DNA from: Thozetella sp. PMI_491
Lineage: Eukaryota; Ascomycota; Sordariomycetes; Chaetosphaeriales; Chaetosphaeriaceae
DNA length: 64,000 bases
Assembly: GCA_021432635.1 (NCBI GenBank)
Contig: MU270016.1
Coordinates: 1,011,905 to 1,075,904 of the forward strand
Direction of reading: 5' to 3'
The translations under genes were made by a program, and so were the position numbers. Under the pieces are notes generated by a model. The model was not told where the DNA came from. It saw nothing but the letters and a program-made list of their open reading frames with translations, and did no database searches. Each line of letters opens with the position of its first letter. Position 1 is the first letter of the stretch. Shown piece by piece: positions 26,761 through 37,708 of this stretch.

Positions 26761-28594
26761 AGGAGTTAGAGCGGCATAAGTAGACGCTAGAGAAGAACAT
26801 TTGGAACTGGGGACCTACAGAAACGACTTTTCTTCGACCAAGCGAATCTGCAAGGGCTGTAGAGACGAGCTTAGAAGATGTCCTCGACTCAGACATGCAC
26901 GCAATTCACAGCATGAACTTGGCTGTGCATCAGGCAGTCCTGATCTACTTTTACCGACGCGTGCGGAATGTCTCTCCCATGATTCTCCAGCCAATGGTCT
27001 GCAAGACTCTAGAATACCTTGTCCCATGTAAGCAAGGCGGATCCGAAGAACGAGACTTCGGGTTAACTATCGGTGAGTGAATGACCAACCAGTTCTAATT
27101 TGTTGACTTTAGTGCGACTTGATTCACAGATCAGTTTCGATGGGAAAGACCCTAATCTTTCGGGCTGCTAGGCTGGAGCTGTTTCATTGCTGGGAGGGAA
27201 GCCATGACGCTAAATCTACAACAATAGACCCCCCGATACCTTGAGGTGTTTGATCGTCGGGGTTCTTTCTGGGCCCCTCGTAGCGCCGTTAGGATAGTTG
27301 AAGATATCTGGCGACAGCGAGAAAGCTCGGGAAGATGGGACATCAGCTGGCCGGATGTAATGCTCGGCGGAGGTTTACAGTGAGGCCGACTGAGGGGCAT
27401 CTTGGCTCTGAGGACGTCGATATTGTCTACATGCTTTTAGAACCACAATTCGTCCCATTATAGATACCCCCAACCAACATGAGTTACATGATTTGATGGT
27501 TACGCGCTAGAACAGGACGCTGTATTTACTAGCTCCTGGCGATAGGTGTTGGTGTGCTTGGGTAAGTTGGGTATGACTGTGCACCCTTCCGAATGACATT
27601 TTCTGGCATTTGCATCCCAAGGCTGGGCATGCTGACGATTAAGGAATTCGAGGCTATTGCCGGGATGGCAAACTTGGCGTTATTAGGTAACTTGGAATTA
27701 CCTAGACTGTTCGCGATAAGCGTGGTGCTATCTCTATTATGCTCAGCGCTCCACTTGATGCTGGCGATGCGCCGTCGATAGCGGCTTGATAACGGGGGGC
27801 ATACAGACGCTAGTACATACATCTGGGAAGTGGCTCGAGAGTGGCGTGTAAATGAAATCGACAGGTGGGCCACGCACTGGGGCTGCGGAATGCTTGGGCG
27901 GCAAGTGGACTCGACATTCTCTAGATAGGTACCGATAAGTCTTGTAGGACTGAGTCTTGGACCTCTGATCGGGAAAGTGGAGCGCACTAGGCAAGTCTAA
28001 GTTGGAGATCTTTGAGGATGGACTCTGCTGATTAAGCTCCAAGGCAGTTGAACTCTCCTCCTCTCGACGCATGGCCAGGAATCTACCGCGGCCATGGGAT
28101 CAAGCCCGAGCCTTGGCTGTCCAGATAGGGTGGCTATGAAACTAATGATGCGAGGCATTCGCTGTGTTCTTGGTCCAAGGTTAGCCTGGCAAAATAGGAG
28201 AGAGAACCCCCCCCCCCCCCGCGCGGATCCTGGGCGTCAAATCTGGCAAGTCTCCTCCGCCTTATCTGCACCCCGGATATGTCACCAAATCGACCGGGAA
28301 AGTACGCAATACTCAAAAGACCGGTCTAGGGATAGCAACCTCTACATTAACTTACCCTAGCAACGATCCTGCCTACCCTGACCACCTAGGAAGCTTCATA
28401 TATAGCCTGCAGAACCGGAACTCCAACCTCGTAGCTCAACAACCCGATTCGAAGCAATAGGCGTCCTGCAATCCTACCTCTGGACTAGCCACCAGCACTG
28501 CATCTCGCCAGTCTTTACATCCCACACGGTCATCGGTCTTGTCACTCTTCTTCCTGCACCAAACCGCCATCCGAGCTGCTCGCTCGCATCAGCT
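26761..28594. other. 1.8-kb stretch without a gene
   Basis: Should have held the missing start of the sulfatase; no such sequence is visible. A run of 14 C lies at 28207-28220. The right end is the promoter of the MFS gene at 28595. Nothing else supported. Confidence 0.45.
28207..28220 (+). repeat. Poly-C tract (14 nt)
   Basis: Homopolymer about 375 bp upstream of the MFS start codon; length may be unreliable in the assembly. Confidence 0.6.
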
Positions 28595-30751
28595 ATGGAC
28601 GATAAGCTTAACGACGTCGAAGCGCGCTCAGGGTCTGTCATGGCCGGAGACGGAGCATCTACCATCACAGGTGCTGTCTACGATGGCCAGACATTAACAC
28701 CAGCGGTCAACCGTCGTCTAGTCCTGCGGATTGACTCGGTCGTTTTGAGCATTATGACGATTACTGCCACGCTAGCCGCGCTCGACAAGGTAAGGATTTT
28801 GTCTCTGCACCGCCTTTTCCACCTGGGGACCATGGGATATCTTTATAATGTGGTCTTATTCTGACACTTTCCAAAAGAACGCTCTGGGCTATGCTGCAAT
28901 TTTGGGGATCAAGGTGGATGCCGGCCTGGTGGGCCAACAATACTCATGGTAAGCACTTCTGGATGGTGGTGCGCTTAGGCATGCCACACCAAAGCCTCTC
29001 TTCGAGCTAACTCAGGTGACAGGCTTGGCTCGATTGTATATTTTGGGTTCCTCATAATGCAGTTCCCCAACATCTGGCTCCTGACAAAGGTTCCTCCCGG
29101 GAAATTCCTGGCCGGTTTGATCATTTCTTGGGTAAGTTTGGCTCCTATGTCCACAGGAAAATCTTTGACGAATTCACAAGTAACTACGGGGACTATTGGG
29201 TAATACCTTCATTTTATAGGGAGTCCTTCTTCTCTGCATGGTAGCAGCCAATAATTTCGCCGGTCTCGCGACTGTCCGCTTCTTCCTCGGCATATTCGAA
29301 GCGGGCCAACTCCCCACCTGCATGATCTTGACCTCTGTTTGGTACCGCCGAGAAGAGCACGCTCTCCGGACAGCGATTTGGTATAATACGTTTGCCGGTG
29401 TGAGTGACGACATCCATGCAGGAAAAGGGCTTTAAAGTTGACTTTTTCGAGATTTTTGGCGGGATTCTCAGCTATGCCATTAGCGGTATACACGGCAGCC
29501 TCTCCACCTGGAAAGTAAGCTTCGCAAAAACTTCCGTTGATAACGTGCAAGAAGCTAATACTTGCAAGTACATTTTCCTCCTTTACGGCTGTGTTACCTT
29601 GTGCTTTGGAATCCTGGTTTTCTTTGCCCCCCCCGACTCTCCTGCCACCGCCTGGTTTTATACCGCCGAAGACAAAGCGGTAGCCGTCCTCCGTACAGCA
29701 GACAACCAAACTGGTTCCAAGACCATCAATGTGCGTGTTATCTGTTATGACGTGAAAGTCTGTATGCTAAGATTCGTGTGTCCGTATAGGTTTGGAGGAT
29801 CGGCCAGGTCCTAGAAGCCCTCCGTGATCCCAAATATTGGGTTATAGTTATTTATGTCCTTGCTTGGGGGGTAGTGAACTCCGGCATCACCAACGTGAGT
29901 GCTGATTGGATATTGTCGGCCCCCGCCCCGCCCCCCCCATATATGGGATACTAATTTCTTGATGCATAGTTCAACCCTTTGATCATTTCTGGATACGGCT
30001 TCACTCCTACGAAGACCACCTTGATGGCCACGCCACAAGCAGCTGTCGCTTTCGTCTCGCAGGTCCTATGTGCCCTAGTTGCTTTTTACGTCCCGAACAT
30101 TCGATGCTTGATATGGATCCTCTCCAATTTTCCCGCCCTTGCTGGCACAATCATGATCCATCGTGAGCCATCCCCCTATCACGCAGGTATACCGGAGTGC
30201 TGACCGTGGGATATCAGTGTTGGATATTGATAAATATCGAACGGCATCCCTAGCCGGTGTCTATCTTCTTGGCTTCTATAACACCTCATGGGTGATGGTC
30301 ATGAGCTTGGTGGCATCAAACAATGGTGGTACCACCAAACGAAGCTTCGCCTCTGTAACGGTAGCATTGGTCTACTGTAAGTTCAGGCTGGTCTTACATG
30401 GATCTGCATGGCGGCTAATCACATATAAAGCTGTGGGGAACATTATTGGACCCCAGTTCTTCCGGGAGGAGCAGGCACCACATTACCGTCTGGGCATTTT
30501 CGCCATGATGATAGCGTTTGCCATTGAGATCCTTTGCGGAATGATGTACTGGTAGGCAAGCAAAGACACCGATATGAACGAATCAAGTTTGCTAAGTCGG
30601 AGATTATAGGTCTCTCTGCTATATTGAGAACCGACGACGCGACAACAATGCAGGCCAAATTGATGCAATGACTGCGCAGGCAGCGAGTCTCCACGCGACG
30701 GAAGAAGATCTCACGGATGGCAAGAATCCCCATTTCCGCTATGCCATGTAG
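28595..30751 (+). CDS. MFS carrier, allantoate-permease (Dal5/ACS) type
   Basis: Twelve-helix anion:cation symporter, 499 aa. Eleven exons: 28595-28789, 28878-28948, 29023-29131, 29220-29399, 29452-29514, 29569-29730, 29790-29894, 29970-30162, 30218-30376, 30431-30551, 30610-30751. All junctions keep frame. Family signs are YSWLGSIVYFGFLIMQFP, RFFLGIFEAG, SVWYRREEHALR, NTFAGIFGGILSYA, and in the second half GNIIGPQFF and APHYRLGIFAMM. This group carries allantoate, ureidosuccinate, nicotinate, dipeptides and similar acids; which one cannot be told. Intron 4 (29400-29451) uses a GAG acceptor. Intron density is unusually high compared with its neighbours. Confidence 0.86.
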
Positions 30752-31262
30752 CTGTGACACGGAGAAATTGAGTGCAATTGTACGTTTCCCTGTATTAGAG
30801 TGAACTTCCCAGCTCCCTGTACACAGACACGCAATATGATGTCTTGGTGAAGCTTGTCTCATTATGAGGACTCTCGTTAGTGAAGCGCGGTGCCTTTTTA
30901 CTTTATTACCACGTACACATAGATTCATCTCGGGCTGGCGGCGTCACCCCAGCGGGGCTATACATGCAACTACATGTCAAATGTCGGCATTACATTCTGG
31001 ATTTCACTCCGTGACCGCTGCCGGCGTATAGAAGATATGTGTTGGGCACTATCGATGCTATCTCGAAGAAATTGGTATAGCCGTGGATGGCATCAAGTTA
31101 GTTCTCTAAGGCAGGCCTGGCACGTTGGTATATCCTTATCGCCATCTCGCTTATGTGTAACTTAGCGAGTAGTTGGCATATTTCTGTTAGACACCTCAGG
31201 TAGGAGACTGATTAGTTATCTATCAACCACCGGGTGCTAGTGATTAGCAAGGCAGTACTTGT
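30752..31262. other. Intergenic region between convergent genes
   Basis: 3' flanks of two MFS genes. No gene seen. Confidence 0.5.
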
Positions 31263-33194
31263 CTACCGAGCGCGATGATTAACGTCTTCCAAAGGAATAA
31301 CGTTAAAGCGTGTAGCCTGGGCGTCCCTCTGGTCACTATCCAGGGTTTGATCTGCAGGAATAATCCCGTCACTTGGTTCTCTATCACCATCATCGACACG
31401 ACGCTCGATCTCACCATTCCTATTCTCCTCTAGACCAAATTCGGACTTGTTCTCCGTCCGCATCGGGACCTCTTTCTCCAGAAAGACCAGAAGCAGGCCA
31501 AGGCCGGCAAAGGCCACCAAGACATAGAAGACAACGTGAATAGCGTGTTCGAATATGGCGATAACTTGTTCTCGGACCACATCATCCGCCGGCTCTAGGG
31601 AATCGAGGAAGGCCTTAGTGGCGAGCTGGTAGGCCTGTCCATCGGCAAGTCGTGCAGCCAAAGCTGGATTTGTGGCAAAAGCCGATTGGTTAGCCGTAAC
31701 TTGATGCTTTACGACGTTATTGAAGACGACCGATGGAATGGTGACCCCCCAGATAGCGCCGAATCCACGGGCAAAGCTGTACATTCCCGCTGACGTCGCC
31801 ACATGGCGCTCCTCGAGCGGCGCTTACAGTGCTGGCAGGAGTGAGATAGAAAGTGAGCCTAGACCAGCGGCACCCAAGATTTGGAAGCAAACCCACGCTG
31901 CGATTGAGGAGTGGCGATCAAGAGTACTGCATAAACCAGCAGTGACAAGCATGGCGGACCAGCCGAAAATATGTATCGGTCGATACTTGCCTATCTTGGA
32001 TAGCAGGATGCCAGCAATAATCGCAAAAGGAATAACCGCGGCGGAGATAGGGGCAAGAGCAATCCCAGAGTCCAGTGGCGATTTTGCAAGCACGCCTTGA
32101 AAGTAGATAGGCAAGAAGTAGAAGGTGCCGTACATGGGTATAGAGTTGACCAAGGTCATAGCAAGAACAGCCGCTGACGTGTGATTGGAAACGATAGCGC
32201 GCGGAAACGAGGGCTCTGGGGCAAGTCGAGGAGTCCACTCGAAAGCGACAAAGGCCAAGAGGCCTAGCAGGCCGAGGATGAGAGGCACGAGGATCTGTGC
32301 ACTGTTCCAAAGATACACAGGTCCGCCCCAGGTAAGCGCCAATAACACAGCGACAACGGCGCCGATAAAGATGGCGTTGCCGCCGAAATCAACGCGCTTA
32401 ACCTTGGATAAGAAGGTCTGACCACGTGGGTGTTTGACTCGAAGAAAGAAGAAGAACATCACGAGTGCGACGCCACTCAAGACGACATTGAGGTAGAATA
32501 CCCAAGGCCAGCCTAGCTTCACGACGATCAGCCCGCCTACTAAGGGTCCTCCAACGTAGCCGAGAGTAGTGCCTATAGACACGTACGATAGATACTTGGC
32601 GCGGTCGCGTAGCGGCACCAGGTCTAGAATGACGGTCTCGGTCAAGGTGTCGACACAACCGCTCCCTACACCTTGGATGGTGCGGGCAATTATGAGCATA
32701 GTCATCGATTTGCTGGCACCTCCTAGGGCGCAACCGATGACGAATAGCGAGACCGCACCCAGCAGCATTTTCCGGCGGCCAAAGATGTCGCTTGCCTGGG
32801 CACATAGCGGGAGTACTGCGATAGAGGCGAGGAAGAAGGCGTTTGGCACCCAAAGGTACAAATTACCACCGCCCAAGGCCGCAGCGATCGTGGGCAAGGC
32901 ATTGACTACGATGGTGCCTTCAACAGAGCCGCAGAGGGATATGGCCGAAATGGACAGCATGACGAGCCAGAAGCGCCGAGCCGGCTTGAAGGGTTGAGTT
33001 TCGGTAGGGCCAGAAGGGATGCCATCTTCGGTTGGTGGCAAGCTGGAGGCATCGACGCCAACTTCTCCGAGAGAACCGCGCTGGGTTTGGCGTCGCTGAT
33101 GCTGCTGTGCGGTAGCCGGGCTCTCCTGGGAAATGCTGCTGCCGCCCCTGAAACTGCTGGCTGGGGGGTCTAGGGTGACAGTCGTGGTAGCCAT
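31263..33194 (-). pseudogene. DHA2 MFS drug-exporter gene with one in-frame stop
   Basis: Intronless reading frame from the ATG at 33194 to the stop at 31263 (644 codons) with a single internal TAA at 31826-31824, codon 457. Upstream are 13-14-helix exporter features: SVEGTIVVNALPTIAAALGG, SDIFGRRKML, RTIQGVGSGCVDTL, and LGYVGGPLVGGLIV (motif C). Downstream the same frame continues with conserved HVATSAGMYSFARGFGAIWG, a last helix and an acidic tail. Homologues normally read on without a break, so the stop is a nonsense change, most simply CAA to TAA. Reading GTAAGC...CGTCAG over the stop as a 38-nt intron would shift frame. The product would lack the last helices. A sequencing error or read-through is the alternative. 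Confidence 0.8.
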
Positions 33195-33632
33195 AATGGA
33201 CAATAAGAGACACCGGACTTGTTATGATGGCGAGAGTCGAAGTTAAGTGGAGGAGGAATGGTCCTCGATCGTGAGCAGCCGCCACAGAAGCAGCCATGAG
33301 CGGAAGTGAAAGATTTGCGAACCCCCAGCCGTTCCTACCCCACACCATCTTACACCTGCCACAATCGACAAGGATCTGCTACTCTGGAACACTCTCTGTG
33401 TGTACGGAGTAGCATGATCAATGCTTCGAGCTCGTGTTGCGCCGATATTTACAAGCCCCGCATGCGAATGTTAACCTAAACCAGCCTAGAGTAGGCAGCC
33501 ACTCGCCAAGAACCAACAGCTGATGATCCCCGCCTCATAAAACACATTGGCAATTTGCCATCCAGACCGCTTCCACCGCCTTTTTTATCCCAGTACCAGA
33601 CTCGATTTGCAGTATCATTGGCGTCAAACAGG
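33195..33632. other. Divergent promoter region
   Basis: Lies between the DHA2 MFS gene (minus) and the F-box gene (plus). No gene seen. Confidence 0.5.
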
Positions 33633-35187
33633 ATGCGCCGGCAAAATGTACGCCATCCCTCCCTTCTCAAGCTTCCAGATGAAGTTCTAGGCAGCATTCT
33701 CGCACTCGCAGCAGAGTTTGTGCCCGGGGTCGAGACCACGAGAGAGCGCGAATTTGCAATCAGAAACGAATGCTATACCCGTACTCGTCACCGCATCCTT
33801 GCTAAAGTATGCCGACGCTTCAATCGCATCATTACACCCGCCCTCTATTCCCATCTGTCTGTCTGTCTCGATAGCCTACCAGGATCACCGTCTAGGAACA
33901 GATGCCTACACCGAACCCTCCGTTCCAAGCCTCCTCTGGCAACCTTTTGCAGGACACTTATAGTAGTGCGTAGCACCCATCATATGATAGGCCTCGGTAT
34001 AACCAAGGACATCATCCGCGAGGTAAAAGACATATTAAGGTGGCTTACTTCCACGAGGTCGATCTTGTTCCGGGGTCGCTATTCTGACGCGGAAGGCGTT
34101 TTGTGGTCCCTCATCCGAGTAGCACTTGAGAATATGCCGCGGCTGGCGGATGCTGGCTTGATAACCCCATTCCCTTACTCGGTGTCGCCCACGGGATTCC
34201 CGGAAGTTTGCAACTCTCTTGCGTCAACCAATGCCGTCTGTCTCAGGTCACTCTGCTTATCCGGTATCTCTGCGCAATCCCACCTCGATGCTTTGGCCAT
34301 ATTGCCGGTACGTCTCGGAGACAAATATCATATTACAAACGAAAGCTGAGCAATGTCTCTAGAAACTGGCGGGCACTGGCACTGTCACGGAACTTAGGCT
34401 CACCTCCTTCCTACACACACCGGACTTTCTCAAAAGCCTCCTGAGATGGCCAGCGAGATTAGAAAAGTTGGCTTTCGAGTATGAGTATGCAGGCCGCTAC
34501 GGCCGCTTTAGACCATCTATGGACGAAACATGGGGGATGAGCGTCTTGGTCGACGCAATCTCCACTCACAGGAAGTCACTTCGCTGCCTCAGTGTTGCCA
34601 ACTTACCTCGGCAAGGTATCGAGTATGCCGACCTTTCTACATTTACGAGCCTCGAGTTCTTGAGTCTCAGCTCCGGAGTCACAGGTCAGAATTATTCCGA
34701 GCATCTTCTGGCCCATCTGGCCGCTCCCGGCCTGAAGACATTTCGATGGGACTTGACGAATCCGTACGGGCAGCAATCCCTGTACGACTTTGGCGAGCGA
34801 GAGGAGAATTGGCTCCGGATGCTCGTGCAAGTGCTCACGGCTCGACAGGTACCTCTCCGCCATCTCAGGCTCGAGTTTAACCCGAACACAAAGATTTGCT
34901 ACACCGTAATGTATGAGAGGTATTTTTATCCGTGGGACCGCCTAGATGATATTGCTCGAGACGTTGAACCTCACGGAATAGTTGTGTCATGTAATCCCCC
35001 AACAATCACCAAAAGAGAATTGTGGTTCAACTACCACTTATACTGGTTGAGAACGAAGGAGATTGAACCTTGGGAATATCCAATAGACCCTGCGACCATG
35101 GATGCAGAGGACTGGGATGAAGCCGTAGATGTGGTCGAGTGGTGGCGAGCGAACCAAGACGACCTGGACTTGGATCCGTACGCATAA
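33633..35187 (+). CDS. F-box protein
   Basis: Two exons, 33633-34307 and 34363-35187, give 499 aa. The ATG at 33633 is the first true ATG of the frame. Near the N-terminus an F-box motif is visible (LLKLPDEVLGSILALAAE, then RILAKVCRRFNRIITPALY), the Skp1-binding segment of SCF ubiquitin ligases. The rest has leucine-rich character (FTSLEFLSLSSGV, LRHLRLEF) suggesting an LRR-like substrate-binding region, and an acidic C-terminus. Fungal genomes carry many such proteins with unknown targets. The single intron is 55 nt. Confidence 0.8.
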
Positions 35188-36262
35188 ATAGCGGGATAGG
35201 TGAGATGATTGGGGATATGCGTTCAAGAATATCATATAATCGATATCAGTCGGGAAGCCCTAAACAAGGGCGGCTACTCTTGTCGTAGCAGTTGGATGAT
35301 GTAGCCTCATATGACAACTACCTTGGCAGCAGGTCTTTACTTGGCAGAAGATCTAACAGAGGGTAAAAATTGGTATAGATCGCAGCAGCGGCTTAGAGAC
35401 GAATTAGAACATCACGGCTAGCCCCAGCAATAGAGTGAATGCCATAATACCTTATCTAGACCTGGATTATGCTATAGTTTGAAGCTTGTGGAATCGCAAC
35501 TCTAGCCAGGTGACTCTGATACATGCTATACTTTATTATCGTGTGCAAGTATATATTGAAGACTGTTGGTGCCGACCTGGCTGGTCATTTCTTCGCATGT
35601 CTGGCCTTGCGATAATATCTCACCTCCCATGTAGCCGTAGTCCCGGTCTGGTGAGATGATGGCGATAAATGCGATAAGCATGAGTGACTTGCATTAAATG
35701 TGGACAGTAGGAGGGGTCACCGTCCAGAAAGGGGGACATACGCAGCATCCCTGAGGCCCAGGGGACCCATGAGTATGCTAGTTGCTGAAGTGTAGTATTA
35801 GCCAGTGGATTCCACAGGGCTAGATAAGCGAGGTGACTAATGGGCTCGTGTGTCGTCTGTGGATGCCTCTAAAATCTGTGCCACATATGCTGGGGCACTT
35901 TTGCACACAAGAAGCTCTCAGCTCGCTGCGGAATCCCCCCCCTGGAGACTAGCGCAATGTAAGCGGCATATCAGGTGCATATGTATATACGATTAAGGGA
36001 CGTGTTCTTTATTTAGATGCATAGAGCCACGTCGCGTCGTGTTAAGCCCAAGGAAGATCTGTATGTTACATAGTACACATATATAGGGGTTAGGCCCAAG
36101 ACTGATCCCGCTAAATCCCTCTCACGTTAGCTGCTTCCCTACTTGAGCAAATTAAAGTCGGCCACATACACCTCGATATATACACTGTCCTTGGCGCAAT
36201 TTTGCACCCTTTCGGCGAACTGGGGATTTCTCCTCTCCTCCTGCTGTATAACCTATACCATC
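35188..36262. other. 1.1-kb intergenic region
   Basis: AT-richer than its surroundings; contains the promoter of the acetyltransferase. No gene or element supported. Confidence 0.45.
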
Positions 36263-37007
36263 ATGGCATCCTGGTCATACGGCACGCTAGACGACGTCCC
36301 CTACCTGGTGGACTTGATGTTTGAGGCGTTCAATGGCCCCTTCTTCAACGCAATTTTCCCTGATAACGAAGGGGGGAGAGCATTTATCCGTCGCATGTAC
36401 GAAGCTTGCATCAACCCGCCACCAGCAGGTCAGCCGTGCCAAGATCGGAAGCTAGTTGTCGTCCGGGACAATGATGGTATTGAGCCCCGACACGGTTTCA
36501 ATGGGACAACTAGGCTAAAACACTCGAAGGCAAGGTTCTTTCTTCGGTTGTCTACTTTATTGTAAAGCCTGATGACAAAGGACTCTGGCAATGGAAGAAG
36601 CGTTTCCCCGCTCCGACGCCCGAGATGGGGTTGGATGAAGGGAAAATGGACGCTTTCTTCGCAGTCCCCGAAGGTCTTAGCGCCAAATTCGTCGGCGAGC
36701 AATGTCACATTTGTAAGGCAACCCATGCACGCCGTGTTTCCTAACCGCCCCGGAAAATAAAACGCTGAACAAGGTTCAACTAGATGTCGAGAGTGCAGTC
36801 ACTCTCACAGACCACCAGAGGAAAGGCTACATGACCACCCTTCTGAAGATGGGTAACCAGCTAGCGGACGATCTGGACTATCCTTTATTCCTGGTAGCAT
36901 CCCCCGCCGGCCAACCAGGCTATCTAAACAGTGGGTACGAGGTTTTGCAGGCCGATGCGCCAGGCCCTATGCCGATGCTGCGCAAAAAGAAGAGCGAGCG
37001 TGCTTAG
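36263..37007 (+). CDS. GNAT-family N-acetyltransferase
   Basis: Three exons, 36263-36476, 36530-36712 and 36784-37007, give 206 aa, the usual size of fungal single-domain GNAT proteins. The acetyl-CoA loop appears as DHQRKGYMTTLL (the Q/RxxGxG/A position), preceded by YVESAVTL (strand beta4) and followed by PLFLVASPAGQPGYLNSGYEVL (the C-terminal strand pair). The second junction was chosen because the CAACTAG acceptor restores beta4 in frame; the alternative AACAAG acceptor breaks frame. Substrate unknown; an amine or small metabolite is likely. Confidence 0.78.
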
Positions 37008-37708
37008 GACCCCTTCACGCTCCACATATTTTCGGGTGCGCTTGGTAGAATCGGGCAATGGTCTACCTTAGGTTCGATAGCCATCGTATGGCAATATGTA
37101 CTGCGTCACCGTGTTCATGAACAGGATAAACGTTAATATCCATGAGGGTGCTGAAAATGACCGCAGCGAGGTGTAAGGCTGAACCCAAATGACCTCGCGC
37201 TGGTCGGAATCGAATAGGCTCACTGAAGCGCCGAGCATAGTCGCTATCATGGAGCCATTAAGCCTCGGGAGGTTGACAGTGTAGACTACCTCCAACGCCT
37301 ATCGTACGTCCGATGGGCGTATGCAGGACAGCAATATATGCCCGGATTCAGATTTTAGCTCGTACGAGATAGGTAAAGCGTCCTTCTAGAAACAGTTGCT
37401 TTCATCTCCAACTATCCCTCTCAGTAAAACCATCACGTGCCGCCCACTCAGCTGAAAAGGCCAAACGGCTACCTTGCATATATCTAGCGTGCTAGACTCC
37501 TGTCAGCCACGGATGCCAACAGGCCTCCCTTCCACAGCCATACATAGGAGCTCAAGGAGCGGAGCCGATCTAGCTTGCAAGACAGCGCGCCTCTCATGCG
37601 ATAAGCAAACGAATGCACAACCCAGGCTCTTGTGGTCAGTGCCGAATGAAACAGCGAGAAAGCTGCTAATTCCCTGTCTCCCTTCCAAAATCATTTTCGG
37701 ATGTCGCT
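37008..37708. other. Intergenic region before the HET gene
   Basis: A short minus-strand frame (37068-37295) has a hydrophobic end but no recognisable family. Otherwise only the promoter of the HET gene. Confidence 0.4.

Noticed and set aside
27529-28072. Overlapping short minus-strand frames in the gene-poor stretch
   Set aside because: Low-complexity Ser/Pro composition, no motifs; likely chance.
31785-31826. GTAAGC...CGTCAG as an intron that removes the stop in the DHA2 MFS gene
   Set aside because: It would be only 38 nt and not a multiple of three; the downstream conserved frame would be lost.
37068-37295. Short minus-strand frame with a hydrophobic C-terminus
   Set aside because: 75 codons, no true family match by eye and no splice partners.
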